A stretch of DNA of 24,967 nucleotides from DSOS01 sp035286585 (GTDB taxonomy: Bacteria; Chloroflexota; Anaerolineae; Anaerolineales; UBA4823), in contig DATEDC010000060.1 in NCBI GenBank assembly GCA_035286585.1, positions 1 to 24,967 on the forward strand. Direction: 5' to 3'. A program made the position numbers and the translations under genes. The notes below the pieces were generated by a model that searched no databases, was not told the origin of the DNA, and saw nothing but the letters and a program-made list of their open reading frames with translations. Within the stretch, counting starts at the first letter, position 1. Each line of letters begins with the position of its first letter. Below, in pieces: positions 1-10,050 of the stretch.

Positions 1-1
1 C

Positions 2-616
2 CTCTACCTGCGCATGTTTGGCGATCCATGGGAGCGTGCGCTGGCACTGGGCGACCTGCTCCCTGCCAACCTGTCTCAGCCCACGCTGGAGCTGCCCTTC
101 CTCCCCGGCGAGCGCTGGAGCCTCACGGCTGGCCCGCATACATCCTGGAATGCGGGAACGCCGCGCGGCGCCCTGGATTTTTCTCCGGTCACCGGTGAGC
201 CGGTTTGCGCCGTCTCGCGGGCATGGGCGACAGCCGCCGCACCGGGGATAGTCGCCCGCGCCGAACGCAACGCCGTCGCCCTCGATCTTGACGGCGACGG
301 CAGCGAGGCGACCGGCTGGGTGCTTGTATATCTGCACCTGGCGCAACAGGACCTGATCCCAGCGGGTGGTGTGGTGGCGCAGGACGAGCCTTTGGGCCAC
401 CCCTCGTGCGAAGGCGGGCGGGCGACCGGCAAGCACGTCCACCTGGCCCGCAAGTACAACGGCGAGTGGCTGCCCGCCGATGGCCCCGTGCCCTTCGTGC
501 TCAGCGGCTGGAGGGCGGTGGCGGCCGCAGCCAACTACCAGGGAGAATTGGTCAAAGGCGAACAGGTGGTGTCCTCCAGTTCGAGCGGCAGCCGCATCTC
601 CGTCATTGTGCGTTGA
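2..616 (+). CDS. M23/LasA-like zinc metallopeptidase domain protein, 5' truncated
   Basis: The reading frame is open to the left window edge, so the N-terminus is missing; the first in-window ATG is at 14. The visible ~204 residues resemble an M23 (lysostaphin/LasA) fold. Numbering from the ATG at 14, His42 and Asp55 (HTSW...GALDF) are likely the first two zinc ligands, His108 sits in YLHLA, and GKHVHLA supplies His141-x-His143. This is the usual H...D...HxH layout. Family members cut peptide bridges in cell-wall peptidoglycan or extracellular proteins and act outside the membrane. Export signals would lie upstream of the window. A Ser-rich stretch near residues 188-193 and a short tail follow the domain. 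No terminator is obvious before the next gene. Family assignment is fairly sure; substrate is unknown. Confidence 0.75.
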   Translation, partial: LYLRMFGDPWERALALGDLLPANLSQPTLELPFLPGERWSLTAGPHTSWNAGTPRGALDFSPVTGEPVCAVSRAWATAAAPGIVARAERNAVALDLDGDGSEATGWVLVYLHLAQQDLIPAGGVVAQDEPLGHPSCEGGRATGKHVHLARKYNGEWLPADGPVPFVLSGWRAVAAAANYQGELVKGEQVVSSSSSGSRISVIVR

Positions 617-655
617 CTTTCCTCGATATGCCCCACTCCTGAAACATTGATTGCA

Positions 656-664
656 TGTTATAAT
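656..664 (+). promoter_or_regulatory. Extended -10 promoter for the lipoprotein gene
   Basis: TGTTATAAT gives a perfect TATAAT (659-664) with an upstream TG dinucleotide, as in extended -10 promoters. No good -35 is seen 16-18 bases upstream. Transcription would start near 671 and run through the folded leader into the gene at 797. Confidence 0.5.
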
Positions 665-721
665 CTTTTTGCACTTCAAGTGGGATCGACCAACATCCTG
701 AAAGAATAATTGCCTGTTCAG

Positions 722-778
722 ACAACGCAGGACGGCTTGCCCGAATAAAGCGGCAATTTGCCGAATGCCGTTCGTTGT
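722..778 (+). promoter_or_regulatory. Possible folded 5' leader with competing hairpins
   Basis: ACAACG (722-727) pairs with CGTTGT (773-778) and, after a 3-base bulge, GACGGC (731-736) pairs with GCCGTT (767-772, one G-U). Inside lies a second hairpin, CGGCAA (751-756) with TTGCCG (758-763). TTGCC (737-741) could instead pair with GGCAA (752-756), so two inner folds exclude each other. The structure ends six bases before the Shine-Dalgarno sequence GGAGGGA (784-790). It matches no riboswitch class I know. Function is not established. Confidence 0.35.
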
Positions 779-796
779 ATGTTGGAGGGAGCACCT

Positions 797-1747
797 ATGA
801 AGCGAATTCCGGCCTTTCTGTCAGTTCTGATCCTGCTGATCCTCAGCGCCTGCGAGCTGCCGATGCCTGGGGCGGAGGCGCCCCCAGCTACCATCACCGA
901 GACCGAAGCATCGGGGGTGCCAGTCGCCCCACCTACCGATGCGGCCCCCCCTAGCCCGCTGCCGACATTCACCCCCACCTCCCCGCCGCCTGAGGCGCCG
1001 CCCGTAGGGCCGCAACCCACCCCGTACCCCGCCCCCGTCTCACCCGCCGCGCCGATAGTCCAGCCAGTCCAGCCGACTGCCACGCTGCCGGCGCCCACAG
1101 CTACCTCCACCCCCTTAGTCACCTTCGACCCGCGTCTCGCCATCGGCGAGCCGGAGTACGAGAACCCGATGAGGTTCCCCAATTACGGGGAGTGGACGCA
1201 GGCGGGGAGGCGGAACCTGCCGGACAACCGCAACCTCCGGCTGCGCTTTAAAGATGGTCAGTTGTACGTCACCGGCAAGCGCCCAGAATTCAGCACCTGG
1301 TGGTTCACCTATCACACCCTGAGCGATGCGTACATCGAGATGACCTTCAACAGCGAGAACTGCTCCGGCGATGACGCCTATGGGATCATCACCCGCGGCT
1401 CGCCGCACCGCGCCGGGGTATCTTATGGCTACGTGGCTGCTTTCACCTGCGAAGGCGCCTTGTGGGTTTTCCGCCTGGATGACGCCGACCCCTGGGAGAT
1501 TGAGAACCTGGTCGTATTAGAAGATGTCAGCGCCATCAACGCTGGACCCGACGAGGAGAATGTGATCGGGGTGCGCCAGGAGGGCGAGCGCCTGGTGATC
1601 TACGCCAACGGCGTCCAGGTAGCCGAGGTCGAGGACGACCACTTCTCCAAGGGACGGGTGGGCGTGTATGTGCGCTCAGCTCGGCCTGGAGTATACACTT
1701 ACCGGGTCACCAATTTTGCCTACTGGCTGCTGGGAGAAGAGGAATAG
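797..1747 (+). CDS. Lipoprotein with Pro/Thr-rich linker and a LamG-like C-terminal domain
   Basis: I chose the ATG at 797 because GGAGGGA lies 6 bases upstream and it begins a clear lipoprotein signal: MKR, a hydrophobic stretch, then the lipobox LSAC with Cys near residue 20. A start at 758 would add 13 residues before the signal peptide and has no such site. Residues ~25-110 are a Pro/Ala/Thr-rich, presumably extended linker. The remaining ~200 residues have beta-strand-like patterning ending in VYVRSARPGVYTYRVTNFAY, which recalls concanavalin/LamG-like domains (DUF1080-type) found on bacterial surface proteins. It is probably anchored to the outer face of the membrane. Ligand unknown. A bidirectional terminator follows. 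Confidence 0.8.
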   Translation: MKRIPAFLSVLILLILSACELPMPGAEAPPATITETEASGVPVAPPTDAAPPSPLPTFTPTSPPPEAPPVGPQPTPYPAPVSPAAPIVQPVQPTATLPAPTATSTPLVTFDPRLAIGEPEYENPMRFPNYGEWTQAGRRNLPDNRNLRLRFKDGQLYVTGKRPEFSTWWFTYHTLSDAYIEMTFNSENCSGDDAYGIITRGSPHRAGVSYGYVAAFTCEGALWVFRLDDADPWEIENLVVLEDVSAINAGPDEENVIGVRQEGERLVIYANGVQVAEVEDDHFSKGRVGVYVRSARPGVYTYRVTNFAYWLLGEEE

Positions 1748-1769
1748 AGCCTGAACTCCTAGTTTCATC

Positions 1770-1816
1770 CTCAAAACTGAGCCCTGGAGTGCGTCTCTAG
1801 GGCTCGGTATTTTGAG
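1770..1816. terminator. Bidirectional terminator between convergent genes
   Basis: CTCAAAA (1770-1776) pairs with TTTTGAG (1810-1816), and inside it GAGCCCT (1779-1785) pairs perfectly with AGGGCTC (1799-1805). The A-run on one side and T-run on the other allow termination in both directions, serving the lipoprotein gene (+) and the ABC transporter gene (-). Confidence 0.7.
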
Positions 1817-1826
1817 GTGATCTTCC

Positions 1827-3872
<2,046 letters not shown>

Positions 3873-3986
3873 AAGTGCTTTCTCCAGTTTTCCGATTTTT
3901 CTCCATGTTCATCCGTGCCTGCTCCGGGTCTGTCGAAGGACTCGTCTGTGTTATTTCCTGGGTAAAGAAGGGTGCCCTCATGCAAT

Positions 3987-5930
3987 CTAGGGGACATTGG
4001 CGCCCACAAGCGCCTCGTCTCCCACCAATTGCGAGTGATAGATCTCGGCATAAATCGGGCTGGTCTCCATCAGCTCGGCGTGCCGGCCGCGCGCTACGAT
4101 CGCGCCCCTCTCCAGGACCAGGATCTGATCCGCATTGACCACGGTACTAATACGCTGGGCGACAACGAAACTGGTGCAGCCCTGCACCAATTTATCCAGG
4201 GCGCGCTGGATTTCTGCCTCAGTCGCCAGGTCAACGCTGCTGGTCGAATCGTCCAAGATCAGGATTTTCGGTTCCAGCAGCAGGGCGCGGGCGATGGCGA
4301 TGCGCTGTTTTTGACCCCCGCTCAGGGTGGCCCCGCGCTCACCAACCGGTGTATCGTAGCCTTGAGGGAAGGACATGATGAAATCGTGCGCGGCAGCGGC
4401 TTTGGCTGAAGCAACGATCTCATCCAGGCTGGCTTCCGGCCGACCGAAGGCGACGTTCTGGCGGATGGTGCCGGCAAACAGCGTGGTCTCTTGCAGGACA
4501 ATGCCGATCTGTGAGCGCAGCGAGTCCAGGGTTACTTCGCGCAGATCATGACCATCGATGGTCACCCGGCCCTGGCTGGGGTCGTAAAAGCGCGGCAGCA
4601 AGTTGATGATGGTGGTCTTGCCGGAGCCGGTGGCACCCAGCAGCGCCACAGTCTGCCCGGGTTCGGCGGTGAAGCTGACCTCATTGAGCACCGGCTCGCC
4701 GCTGCCAAAATAGCGAAAAGTGACATTCTCGAAGCTCACCCTGCCCCAGATGGCTGGCAAGGGTTGTGCCCCGGGTTTGTCGCTCACCTCGTTTTCAGCG
4801 TCGAGGATTTCGAATATGCGCCCCGCGGAGGCAGCTGCCTGCCCGAGCTGGGTGATGATAAAGCCAAACTGGGCAAGTGGCAGGAAAATGTACACCAGGT
4901 ACAGACTGAATTCCTGCCATACACCCAGGCTCAAGGTAGCGTTCAAGATTTGCTGACTGCCGAAATACAAGGTGGAAGCCTGCCCCAGGTTGGCGACCAG
5001 GAATACCAATGGGAACAGGAAGGTGAACAGGCGCGCCAGCTTGATCTGCTGGTCCATCAACGAAGTGGCAGACTGCTTGAATTTTGCCTGCTCGCTCTTT
5101 TCGCGGTTGAATGCTTTAATCAGCTTAATCCCCGCCAGGTTTTCCTGCAGCAGCGTATTGAGGGACGATAAGCGGGCTTGCAGCTCGGCGAATAATGGTT
5201 GGCTGAATACCCCGAAAAAGACGAATAGCACCATGGCTGTCGGCAGGATCGGCAGCACCACCAGCGTCAGGCGCAGGTTGGTGGTGAGCAGGATGATAAG
5301 CGTTCCTACCAGCAGCACCATCGCGCCCACCAACTGCAGCAACCCCTGGCCGATAAACAGGCGCACCTTCTCGACATCGTCGGTGGCGCGCACCATCAGT
5401 TGGCCGGTCTGGTTGCGGTCATGATAGGAGAAGGAAAGCTTTTGGATCTTGGCGAACAGGTCGTTGCGCAGGTCAAAAGCTACGATCTGCGAGTTGCGCT
5501 CGCCCCAAAATACCTGCAAGAAAGCGAAAAGGCCGCGCAAGGCGGCGAAGATTAGGATCGCCACCCCGGCGGTGATCAACGCTCGCGGCGCATCTGCCTG
5601 GTCGGCGGTCAACTTATCCACCAGCTCGGCCAGCGTCCAGGCAGAGGGCAGTTTCAGGGTTTCTAGTATGCGCGGTAGGGCCTGGGTAAGGGCAACAGAG
5701 GGGACTTGCTCCAGCGCCGAAAGCACATTCATGGCGATCACGCCCTGGGTGACAGCGTCAATAATGTTGCGCACCATGCGCGGCACGGCCAGTTGCGACA
5801 GCGTGGCGATAACTAGGAACAGGTAGGGCAGCAGAGCTTCCCGCTGGTAGCGACCCAGGTAATAGACTGCTCGGCGAAGGGCGTCCCAGTTGATGCTACG
5901 CTGGCGGTTAGAAGAACGGGTTCTCTGCAA
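3987..5930 (-). CDS. ABC exporter half-transporter with degenerate ATP site (LmrC/TM287-like partner)
   Basis: A TMD-NBD half-transporter of about 647 residues. Walker A GATGSGKTT (~430) and a canonical signature LSGGQKQR are present, but Walker B reads ILILDDSTSSVD, with Asp where the catalytic Glu should be, and the switch region reads VAQRIST, with Gln in place of His. Both substitutions occur in the non-hydrolysing site of heterodimeric exporters. The next gene carries the intact Walker B/His and a deviant signature, so the two proteins should pair. Start choice: TTG at 5930 has AAAGGAG six bases upstream. A GTG at 5975 would add 15 residues but has no comparable site. It lies downstream of the MarR gene, probably in one operon. 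Confidence 0.9.
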   Translation of the reverse strand: MQRTRSSNRQRSINWDALRRAVYYLGRYQREALLPYLFLVIATLSQLAVPRMVRNIIDAVTQGVIAMNVLSALEQVPSVALTQALPRILETLKLPSAWTLAELVDKLTADQADAPRALITAGVAILIFAALRGLFAFLQVFWGERNSQIVAFDLRNDLFAKIQKLSFSYHDRNQTGQLMVRATDDVEKVRLFIGQGLLQLVGAMVLLVGTLIILLTTNLRLTLVVLPILPTAMVLFVFFGVFSQPLFAELQARLSSLNTLLQENLAGIKLIKAFNREKSEQAKFKQSATSLMDQQIKLARLFTFLFPLVFLVANLGQASTLYFGSQQILNATLSLGVWQEFSLYLVYIFLPLAQFGFIITQLGQAAASAGRIFEILDAENEVSDKPGAQPLPAIWGRVSFENVTFRYFGSGEPVLNEVSFTAEPGQTVALLGATGSGKTTIINLLPRFYDPSQGRVTIDGHDLREVTLDSLRSQIGIVLQETTLFAGTIRQNVAFGRPEASLDEIVASAKAAAAHDFIMSFPQGYDTPVGERGATLSGGQKQRIAIARALLLEPKILILDDSTSSVDLATEAEIQRALDKLVQGCTSFVVAQRISTVVNADQILVLERGAIVARGRHAELMETSPIYAEIYHSQLVGDEALVGANVP

Positions 5931-6076
5931 AGTGTGCTCCTTTAATTCGTGGTTAGCTATTTGTACCTCACCCACCTGACATGATAGGTTTTAGAATCAG
6001 GCAAGCCAATCGCGACTCTTTCGAGTACCTCTAAGCTTTCGACCCACAGTTTCTAACCAAACCTGCCGGATCCTAA

Positions 6077-6535
6077 TTACGATGTTATAGATTGGGCCTC
6101 CAGACTGTGGGCAGCTTCTGTCAGCGTGGTCAGCGCCTGAATGATGGCGGCTTGCTCTTCAGCGGAGAGCGCAGCCGTGAGTGCCTGTAGCCAGCGCTGG
6201 CGGGCGGCGATGCCTTCTTGCACCAGGGCGATGGCACGCGGGGTCAGGGAAATGTTCTTGATACGTCTATCGCTGGGGTCTTCGTTACGCTCCAGCAAGC
6301 CGAGATTAACCAGCCGATCGATCAACTGACTGGCGGCCGGGTTGGTCACGCCCAAGTGCTCGCCGATTTCGGACACCCCGCAGGCGTGATGGTAGTGCAA
6401 TCGCAAAAGAACGCTGAGCTGTGACATCGATAACCCGCTATGCTTCATGAAATGCCAGAAATCGTGCATGGAGCGGTGCATAAACACCTCCGCCCAGGCG
6501 CGCAGAACTTGATCGAGAGATTGGGAGTTTTCCAT
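6077..6535 (-). CDS. MarR-family transcriptional regulator
   Basis: A 152-residue winged-helix protein. Residues ~35-100 carry the MarR DNA-binding core: SMSQLSVLLRLHYH, then the recognition region GVSEIGEHLGVTNPAASQLIDRL, then the wing LLERNEDPSDRRIKNISLT. Terminal helices would form the dimer interface. MarR proteins usually repress their own operon and release DNA when a small ligand binds. It is followed by the two ABC exporter genes on the same strand with no terminator seen, which suggests control of efflux. A palindrome overlapping its own promoter (6556-6569) supports autoregulation. The ATG at 6535 is preceded by AGGTGGA. Ligand unknown. Confidence 0.93.
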   Translation of the reverse strand: MENSQSLDQVLRAWAEVFMHRSMHDFWHFMKHSGLSMSQLSVLLRLHYHHACGVSEIGEHLGVTNPAASQLIDRLVNLGLLERNEDPSDRRIKNISLTPRAIALVQEGIAARQRWLQALTAALSAEEQAAIIQALTTLTEAAHSLEAQSITS

Positions 6536-6555
6536 CAGTTAATCCACCTTATTAG

Positions 6556-6569
6556 TTAAGCTAGCTTAA
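6556..6569. promoter_or_regulatory. Probable MarR operator, 14-bp perfect palindrome
   Basis: TTAAGCTAGCTTAA is perfectly self-complementary. It starts at the last base of the predicted -10 element and covers the expected transcription start, 21 bases before the MarR ATG. Position and symmetry fit a self-repressing MarR site. Confidence 0.65.
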
Positions 6570-6597
6570 TTTTATTATCGTTTGTCTGATTTGTCTA
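6569..6597 (-). promoter_or_regulatory. Promoter of the marR-ABC operon
   Basis: On the minus strand, TAGACA (6592-6597) is a -35 with one mismatch and TAAAAT (6569-6574) a -10 with one mismatch, separated by exactly 17 bases. The adjacent palindrome would block RNA polymerase when occupied. Confidence 0.65.
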
Positions 6598-6663
6598 GTA
6601 AGAGTTTCATCAACCCTGCTCGGGTAAATGTGGTGTATTTGTCGAGTCTGGCGGGGGTAATTT

Positions 6664-7524
6664 TCAAGGCTCAAGGTTCACTTCCACGCTCGCCAGGTGC
6701 ACATCCCCCTGAAAGACTACGCTCGGATCGCGCACCACCACTCGCCCCGCCCCAGGGGCAGCCACCTGGAAGGGCAGATCGATGGCGAAGGGGCCGTATT
6801 GGCCCATATCCGCCGCTAGCACGATCACGGGCTGCGAGGCGAGCAGGGTACCCTCCGCGTCCAACAGCTCCACAATCAAAGTGCCCTCGAAACTGGGCAG
6901 GGCTATGCCTTCCACGCGGGCCAGACCGCCGGAGAGGCTCTCGCCCAGGGCTGGCCGAGTGATGCTGATCCTTTCGGTGCGGTAGCCGGCAGGGCGGATT
7001 AACTGTTCCCCCTGCGGGGCAAGAGTCACGCCGACCGAGGCCAGGTGATTCGTGCCGCCGTCGCGCGGGCTGCTGCTCGAGACCAGGATAAACGCCTGGC
7101 GCTCCGAAGCTACGCTGAAGGGGATCTCGGCTGTGAAGGGCCCGCGGCTGCCCATTTCGGCCTGGATGGTGATCGGCAGGACGATCAATTCACTGCCGTC
7201 ATCCAGCACCACCTGCACCAGCAGGTGAGATTCAAAGGTTGGGCCGGCGATGCCCCTCAGGTGGATGGCGCCCACCAGCCGTGAGCCGGGTCCCGGCTCC
7301 AGGATCAGAATACCCTCCTCGGGCAGCTCGTTGGGCGGGGTAGCTGTGGGCATAGGTGTTGGAACAGCCGTGTTCGTAGCGGACGGAAACGCGGTGGCAG
7401 TGGGTAAAGTTGGGGTGGCGACTGGTCCTGGCGGAGCGGCAGTCTGCGTGGCTGTCCGCGCGGCTGGAACGCAGCCCGTGAGCAGGACAACCAATGCGAG
7501 CAGGTATAGTATTTTCCAGGACAT
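6664..7524 (-). CDS. Lipoprotein with two Gmad2-like immunoglobulin-type domains
   Basis: The 286-residue product begins with a lipoprotein signal (MSWK, hydrophobic core, lipobox LTGC with Cys near 18) and a Pro/Thr/Ala linker to about residue 68. Two homologous domains follow, roughly 72-168 and 183-285. Each has the pattern 'I..P..G..L.G...V.GIA.P.FE..L.V...D..G', then 'AEMG..GPF...IPF' or 'ADMGQYGPFAIDLPF', and ends near 'HLASV.V.L'. This matches the Gmad2 domain known from spore-germination and surface proteins. AAGGAGG lies 8 bases before the ATG at 7524. It is likely membrane-anchored on the outer face. It is a binding or structural protein with no visible catalytic motif. Confidence 0.8.
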   Translation of the reverse strand: MSWKILYLLALVVLLTGCVPAARTATQTAAPPGPVATPTLPTATAFPSATNTAVPTPMPTATPPNELPEEGILILEPGPGSRLVGAIHLRGIAGPTFESHLLVQVVLDDGSELIVLPITIQAEMGSRGPFTAEIPFSVASERQAFILVSSSSPRDGGTNHLASVGVTLAPQGEQLIRPAGYRTERISITRPALGESLSGGLARVEGIALPSFEGTLIVELLDAEGTLLASQPVIVLAADMGQYGPFAIDLPFQVAAPGAGRVVVRDPSVVFQGDVHLASVEVNLEP

Positions 7525-7571
7525 GCCTCGTTCCTCCTTATGGGTGGATAATCACCGACTTATTCAGCGTT

Positions 7572-7623
7572 ATTTTATCTTAATAAAAAAGTAGTTGCAT
7601 TTCGCTTGCCTTTGATGTAAAGT
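7572..7623. promoter_or_regulatory. AT-rich divergent promoter region
   Basis: On the plus strand, TTGCAT (7595-7600) and TAAAGT (7618-7623) are 17 bases apart and could drive the glycosyltransferase gene. On the minus strand, TAAAAT (7572-7577) could be the -10 for the Gmad2 lipoprotein. Each match is weak alone. The local AT-richness and divergent arrangement support promoters here. Confidence 0.35.
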
Positions 7624-7677
7624 ATGGGTGTTAAGGAACTTTCTTCGCCCACTCAAGCTGTAAGAAGGTGCATTTTT

Positions 7678-8448
7678 ATGTCCGCTAAGCCAGACCTATC
7701 CGTTATCATCGTCTCCTGGAATGTATGTGCGTTGCTCAGGAACTGCCTGCTATCGGTTCTCGAGGCAGTCCAGGGCCACCAGGCTGAAATCTTTGTAGTG
7801 GATAACGCCTCCCGAGATGGTAGCGCGGAGATGGTGGCGGGCGAATTTCCCAAGGTGCGCCTGATTGCCAACCGCGAGAACCTGGGATTTGGGGCGGCGA
7901 ACAACCAGGCGTTAAAGCTGTGCAGGGGCAAATATATCCTGTTGCTCAATCCGGATACGTTCGTTCCGCCGGATGCGATTCATAAGATGATCCACTTTTT
8001 TAAGCGGCGACGCAAGGCTGGATTGGTTGGACCCGAGCAGGTAGATGGGAAAGGGCGCCTGTTGCTGAACTGGGTGCGGTGGAACCCGCGCGAGATGGCC
8101 GAGTTCGTGATGGAAAACCTGCTCGCTTTGTTCACCGGGCGCTATCGCATCCTGTTTCGCCGGCCGCGGCGTGTGCCGATCCTTAACGCAGCCTGCTGGT
8201 TAGCCCGCCGCAAAGTGCTGGAAACGACAGGCTTTTTCGATGATGACCTGTTCATGTATGCTGAAGAGCCGGATATGTGCAGCCGGATTCGCAAAGCGGG
8301 TTGGGAAATCTGGTTGCTGCGCGAGGTGCACATCGTTCACTATAAGCGCCAGAGCATCCGCCAGCGCGGCCTGTTGGTGGAACTGAAGTTCTTTTTCACC
8401 AGTATGTACACCTGGCTGCGCAAGCGCTGGCAGAAAGAGGAGATTTAA
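7678..8448 (+). CDS. Glycosyltransferase family 2, rhamnosyltransferase-like
   Basis: A GT-A fold inverting glycosyltransferase of 256 residues. LSVIIVSWN at the N-terminus and VVDNASRDGSAEMV are the nucleotide-sugar binding strands. RENLGFGAANNQAL and LLLNPDTF (the metal-binding NPD variant of DxD) follow. FFDDDLFMYAEEPDMCSRIRKAGW carries the likely catalytic acidic cluster and the ED-type motif. This pattern is typical of transferases adding deoxyhexoses to cell-surface polysaccharides. I chose ATG 7678 because AAGGTG lies about 8 bases upstream and the domain starts at once. An ATG-initiated extension from 7624 has no good site. The C-terminus (FFFTSMYTWLRKRWQK) is basic and amphipathic, which suggests membrane association. 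Acceptor unknown. Confidence 0.88.
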   Translation: MSAKPDLSVIIVSWNVCALLRNCLLSVLEAVQGHQAEIFVVDNASRDGSAEMVAGEFPKVRLIANRENLGFGAANNQALKLCRGKYILLLNPDTFVPPDAIHKMIHFFKRRRKAGLVGPEQVDGKGRLLLNWVRWNPREMAEFVMENLLALFTGRYRILFRRPRRVPILNAACWLARRKVLETTGFFDDDLFMYAEEPDMCSRIRKAGWEIWLLREVHIVHYKRQSIRQRGLLVELKFFFTSMYTWLRKRWQKEEI

Positions 8449-8490
8449 GACACCTTCGCTCAGCCTGACCCGGAAAGACAAGGATATAAA

Positions 8491-8518
8491 AAGCTGGATG
8501 GTTTTAGACATCCAGCTT
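8491..8518. terminator. Bidirectional terminator
   Basis: AAGCTGGATG (8491-8500) and CATCCAGCTT (8509-8518) form a perfect 10-bp stem with an 8-base loop. On the minus strand it is followed by TTTTTAT, a strong U-tract for the anti-sigma gene. The plus-strand tract is weaker. Confidence 0.75.
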
Positions 8519-8541
8519 CTTCAGCGTGGAAGAAATAAACT

Positions 8542-9267
8542 CTAAGACTCGCTGCCCAACACCTTCGCGCCCGTAGGGCCTGGGCTGCCCCCGGTCGGCT
8601 CAATCGTGACGCCAAAACTCGAATAGCTGGCTAAAGGCTGCGGCGAAGAGACCCAATGCGAGCCATACCCATCTTTGCCCACTGAAAATACACCGCCGTT
8701 CGTGCGCTGTCCATCTTGGATCAGCCAGAGCTGGTACTGGGAGGCAGAGTCCAAGACTGCCAGCCCGTCTACAATTAAAGTGCCATGTTCCCCATCCTGG
8801 CTGAGGACCAGCACTCCCGAAGCATCAGGCGAGGTCTCAGTGCCAGTCAGGACGATGGTGCTGAAGGGCAGCTGCGCCTTGCTCTCTAACTGGTTCATCC
8901 GCTGCCATAAGAGCAGGTTATTTGCACCCAGCATCAGGATCAAAACCAGGCCAACCAACCCCCAAGCCGGCGCACCCTTCCGGAAATAGGCTGCCAGGTG
9001 CTCCCACCAGATGGGCTGATTCTGGGTAGCCGGGGCATTTCTTGCCTGGGCGGCGCGCTGCATGATCTTGCTTTTTAAGCCTGGCGGCGGTTCGCTTTCA
9101 CGCCCGACGAGCGGCAGGACCTGCACAATCTCCCGGTAGGTTTGCAGATCGGCGCGGCAAAGGTCGCATTCCCTAAGATGTGCTTCGACCTGGGCCTTTT
9201 CAACCGCATCCAGGCAGTCTAAGGCGTAAGCCGAAAGCAAGTTGAAAACGTGTGCTTCTCTTGACAT
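8542..9267 (-). CDS. Anti-sigma factor: zinc-finger (ZAS) N-terminus and RskA-type C-terminal domain
   Basis: The 241-residue product begins with an anti-sigma zinc-binding motif, His30-x3-Cys34-x2-Cys37 (AHLRECDLC). A single membrane helix follows at about 101-121. The C-terminal domain, ~130-241, has the RskA pattern: GTLIVDGLAVLDSASQYQLWLI, GGVFSVGKDG and FGVTIEPTGGSPGPTG. The N-terminal part would hold the ECF sigma factor at the inner face, while the C-terminal domain senses conditions outside and triggers proteolysis. The sigma gene ends 65 bases upstream on the same strand, the usual order. AAAGGT sits 7 bases before the ATG, and a better AAGGAGG lies further upstream without a start nearby. 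Confidence 0.9.
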   Translation of the reverse strand: MSREAHVFNLLSAYALDCLDAVEKAQVEAHLRECDLCRADLQTYREIVQVLPLVGRESEPPPGLKSKIMQRAAQARNAPATQNQPIWWEHLAAYFRKGAPAWGLVGLVLILMLGANNLLLWQRMNQLESKAQLPFSTIVLTGTETSPDASGVLVLSQDGEHGTLIVDGLAVLDSASQYQLWLIQDGQRTNGGVFSVGKDGYGSHWVSSPQPLASYSSFGVTIEPTGGSPGPTGAKVLGSES

Positions 9268-9332
9268 TCTGATACCTTTAAAGGTTTCCCTCCTTGGGAA
9301 TATACGTACAAACGGCTAAAAAAGATTTATTT

Positions 9333-9905
9333 TCACAGATGATCTACCTCTTGAAGAAGCTGGCGAAGCTTCTGCATTGCCAGGCGGATGCGGGTTTTTA
9401 TGGTGCCAAGCGGCTCACCCAGCGCGTTTGCGATCTGGCTGTGAGTATAGCCTTGAAAATAGGCATACGCAAGCACCAGGCGCTGCTCGTCGGGCAACTG
9501 CGCCATAGCCCGCCGTATCTGCCGGCTGCTATCCGAGGCCTCCACCTCGGCTTCCACGTTCAGGGCATCCGGTAGTTCGAAACCCGGGTCGTCAACCCAG
9601 GTAGCCCGGTTGCCTTCGGGTCGTACATTGCGCCTCCGGATGACATCGATCGCCCGATAGCGGGCGATGCTGGTGATCCAGGTAACCACCTTGCCTTGCT
9701 CGGCTCGAAAGGTTTCCGCTTTATTCCAAACCCTGAGAAATACATCCTGGGTGATTTCCTCTGCCAGGGCCTGGTCTTGAAGCGCGTTGAACGCCATGCT
9801 GTAGACCAGTCGACCGTAGCGGTCATAGAGCACACTTAGGGCTGCTTCCTGGTTTTGTTGGACGAAGCCGATCAGCGCTTCGTCATCCAGCCTGGTGTAT
9901 TCCAC
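9333..9905 (-). CDS. ECF RNA polymerase sigma factor (SigK/RpoE type)
   Basis: About 190 residues. Region 2 reads FVQQNQEAALSVLYDRYGRLVYSMAFNAL, then QALAEEITQDVFLRVWNKAETF and VVTWITSIARYRAIDVIRRR. Region 4 is LPDEQRLVLAYAYFQGYTHSQIANALGEPLGTIKTRIRLAMQKLR. It would direct RNA polymerase to stress promoters, including its own, and be held by the anti-sigma factor next door. Start choice: GTG 9905 has AAGGA four bases upstream. A TTG at 9950 would add 15 residues, but a perfect minus-strand TATAAT at 9956-9961 puts transcription start on top of that TTG, so I favour 9905. Confidence 0.9.
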   Translation of the reverse strand: MEYTRLDDEALIGFVQQNQEAALSVLYDRYGRLVYSMAFNALQDQALAEEITQDVFLRVWNKAETFRAEQGKVVTWITSIARYRAIDVIRRRNVRPEGNRATWVDDPGFELPDALNVEAEVEASDSSRQIRRAMAQLPDEQRLVLAYAYFQGYTHSQIANALGEPLGTIKTRIRLAMQKLRQLLQEVDHL

Positions 9906-9955
9906 TGAATCCTTATTACTTATCAAGAATTGTGTGAGCGAATAACTCAAGCGGA

Positions 9956-9961
9956 ATTATA
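9956..9961 (-). promoter_or_regulatory. -10 element of the ECF sigma gene
   Basis: TATAAT on the minus strand (forward ATTATA) lies 50 bases before the GTG at 9905. No convincing -35 is seen at 16-18 bases, so an alternative or activator-dependent promoter is possible. Confidence 0.4.
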
Positions 9962-10050
9962 ACCTCTCCTTGCCATCTCCCGAGCATAAGAATTTGATTA
10001 ATAAGCCGCAGCCCGGCGTAACTTTTCCCCACCTGCGGCGACTGAAATAT

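Noticed and set aside
9903..9950. TTG start at 9950 for the ECF sigma factor
   Set aside because: A perfect TATAAT at 9956-9961 would place the transcription start on that TTG, and GTG 9905 has an AAGGA site and fits the family N-terminus better.
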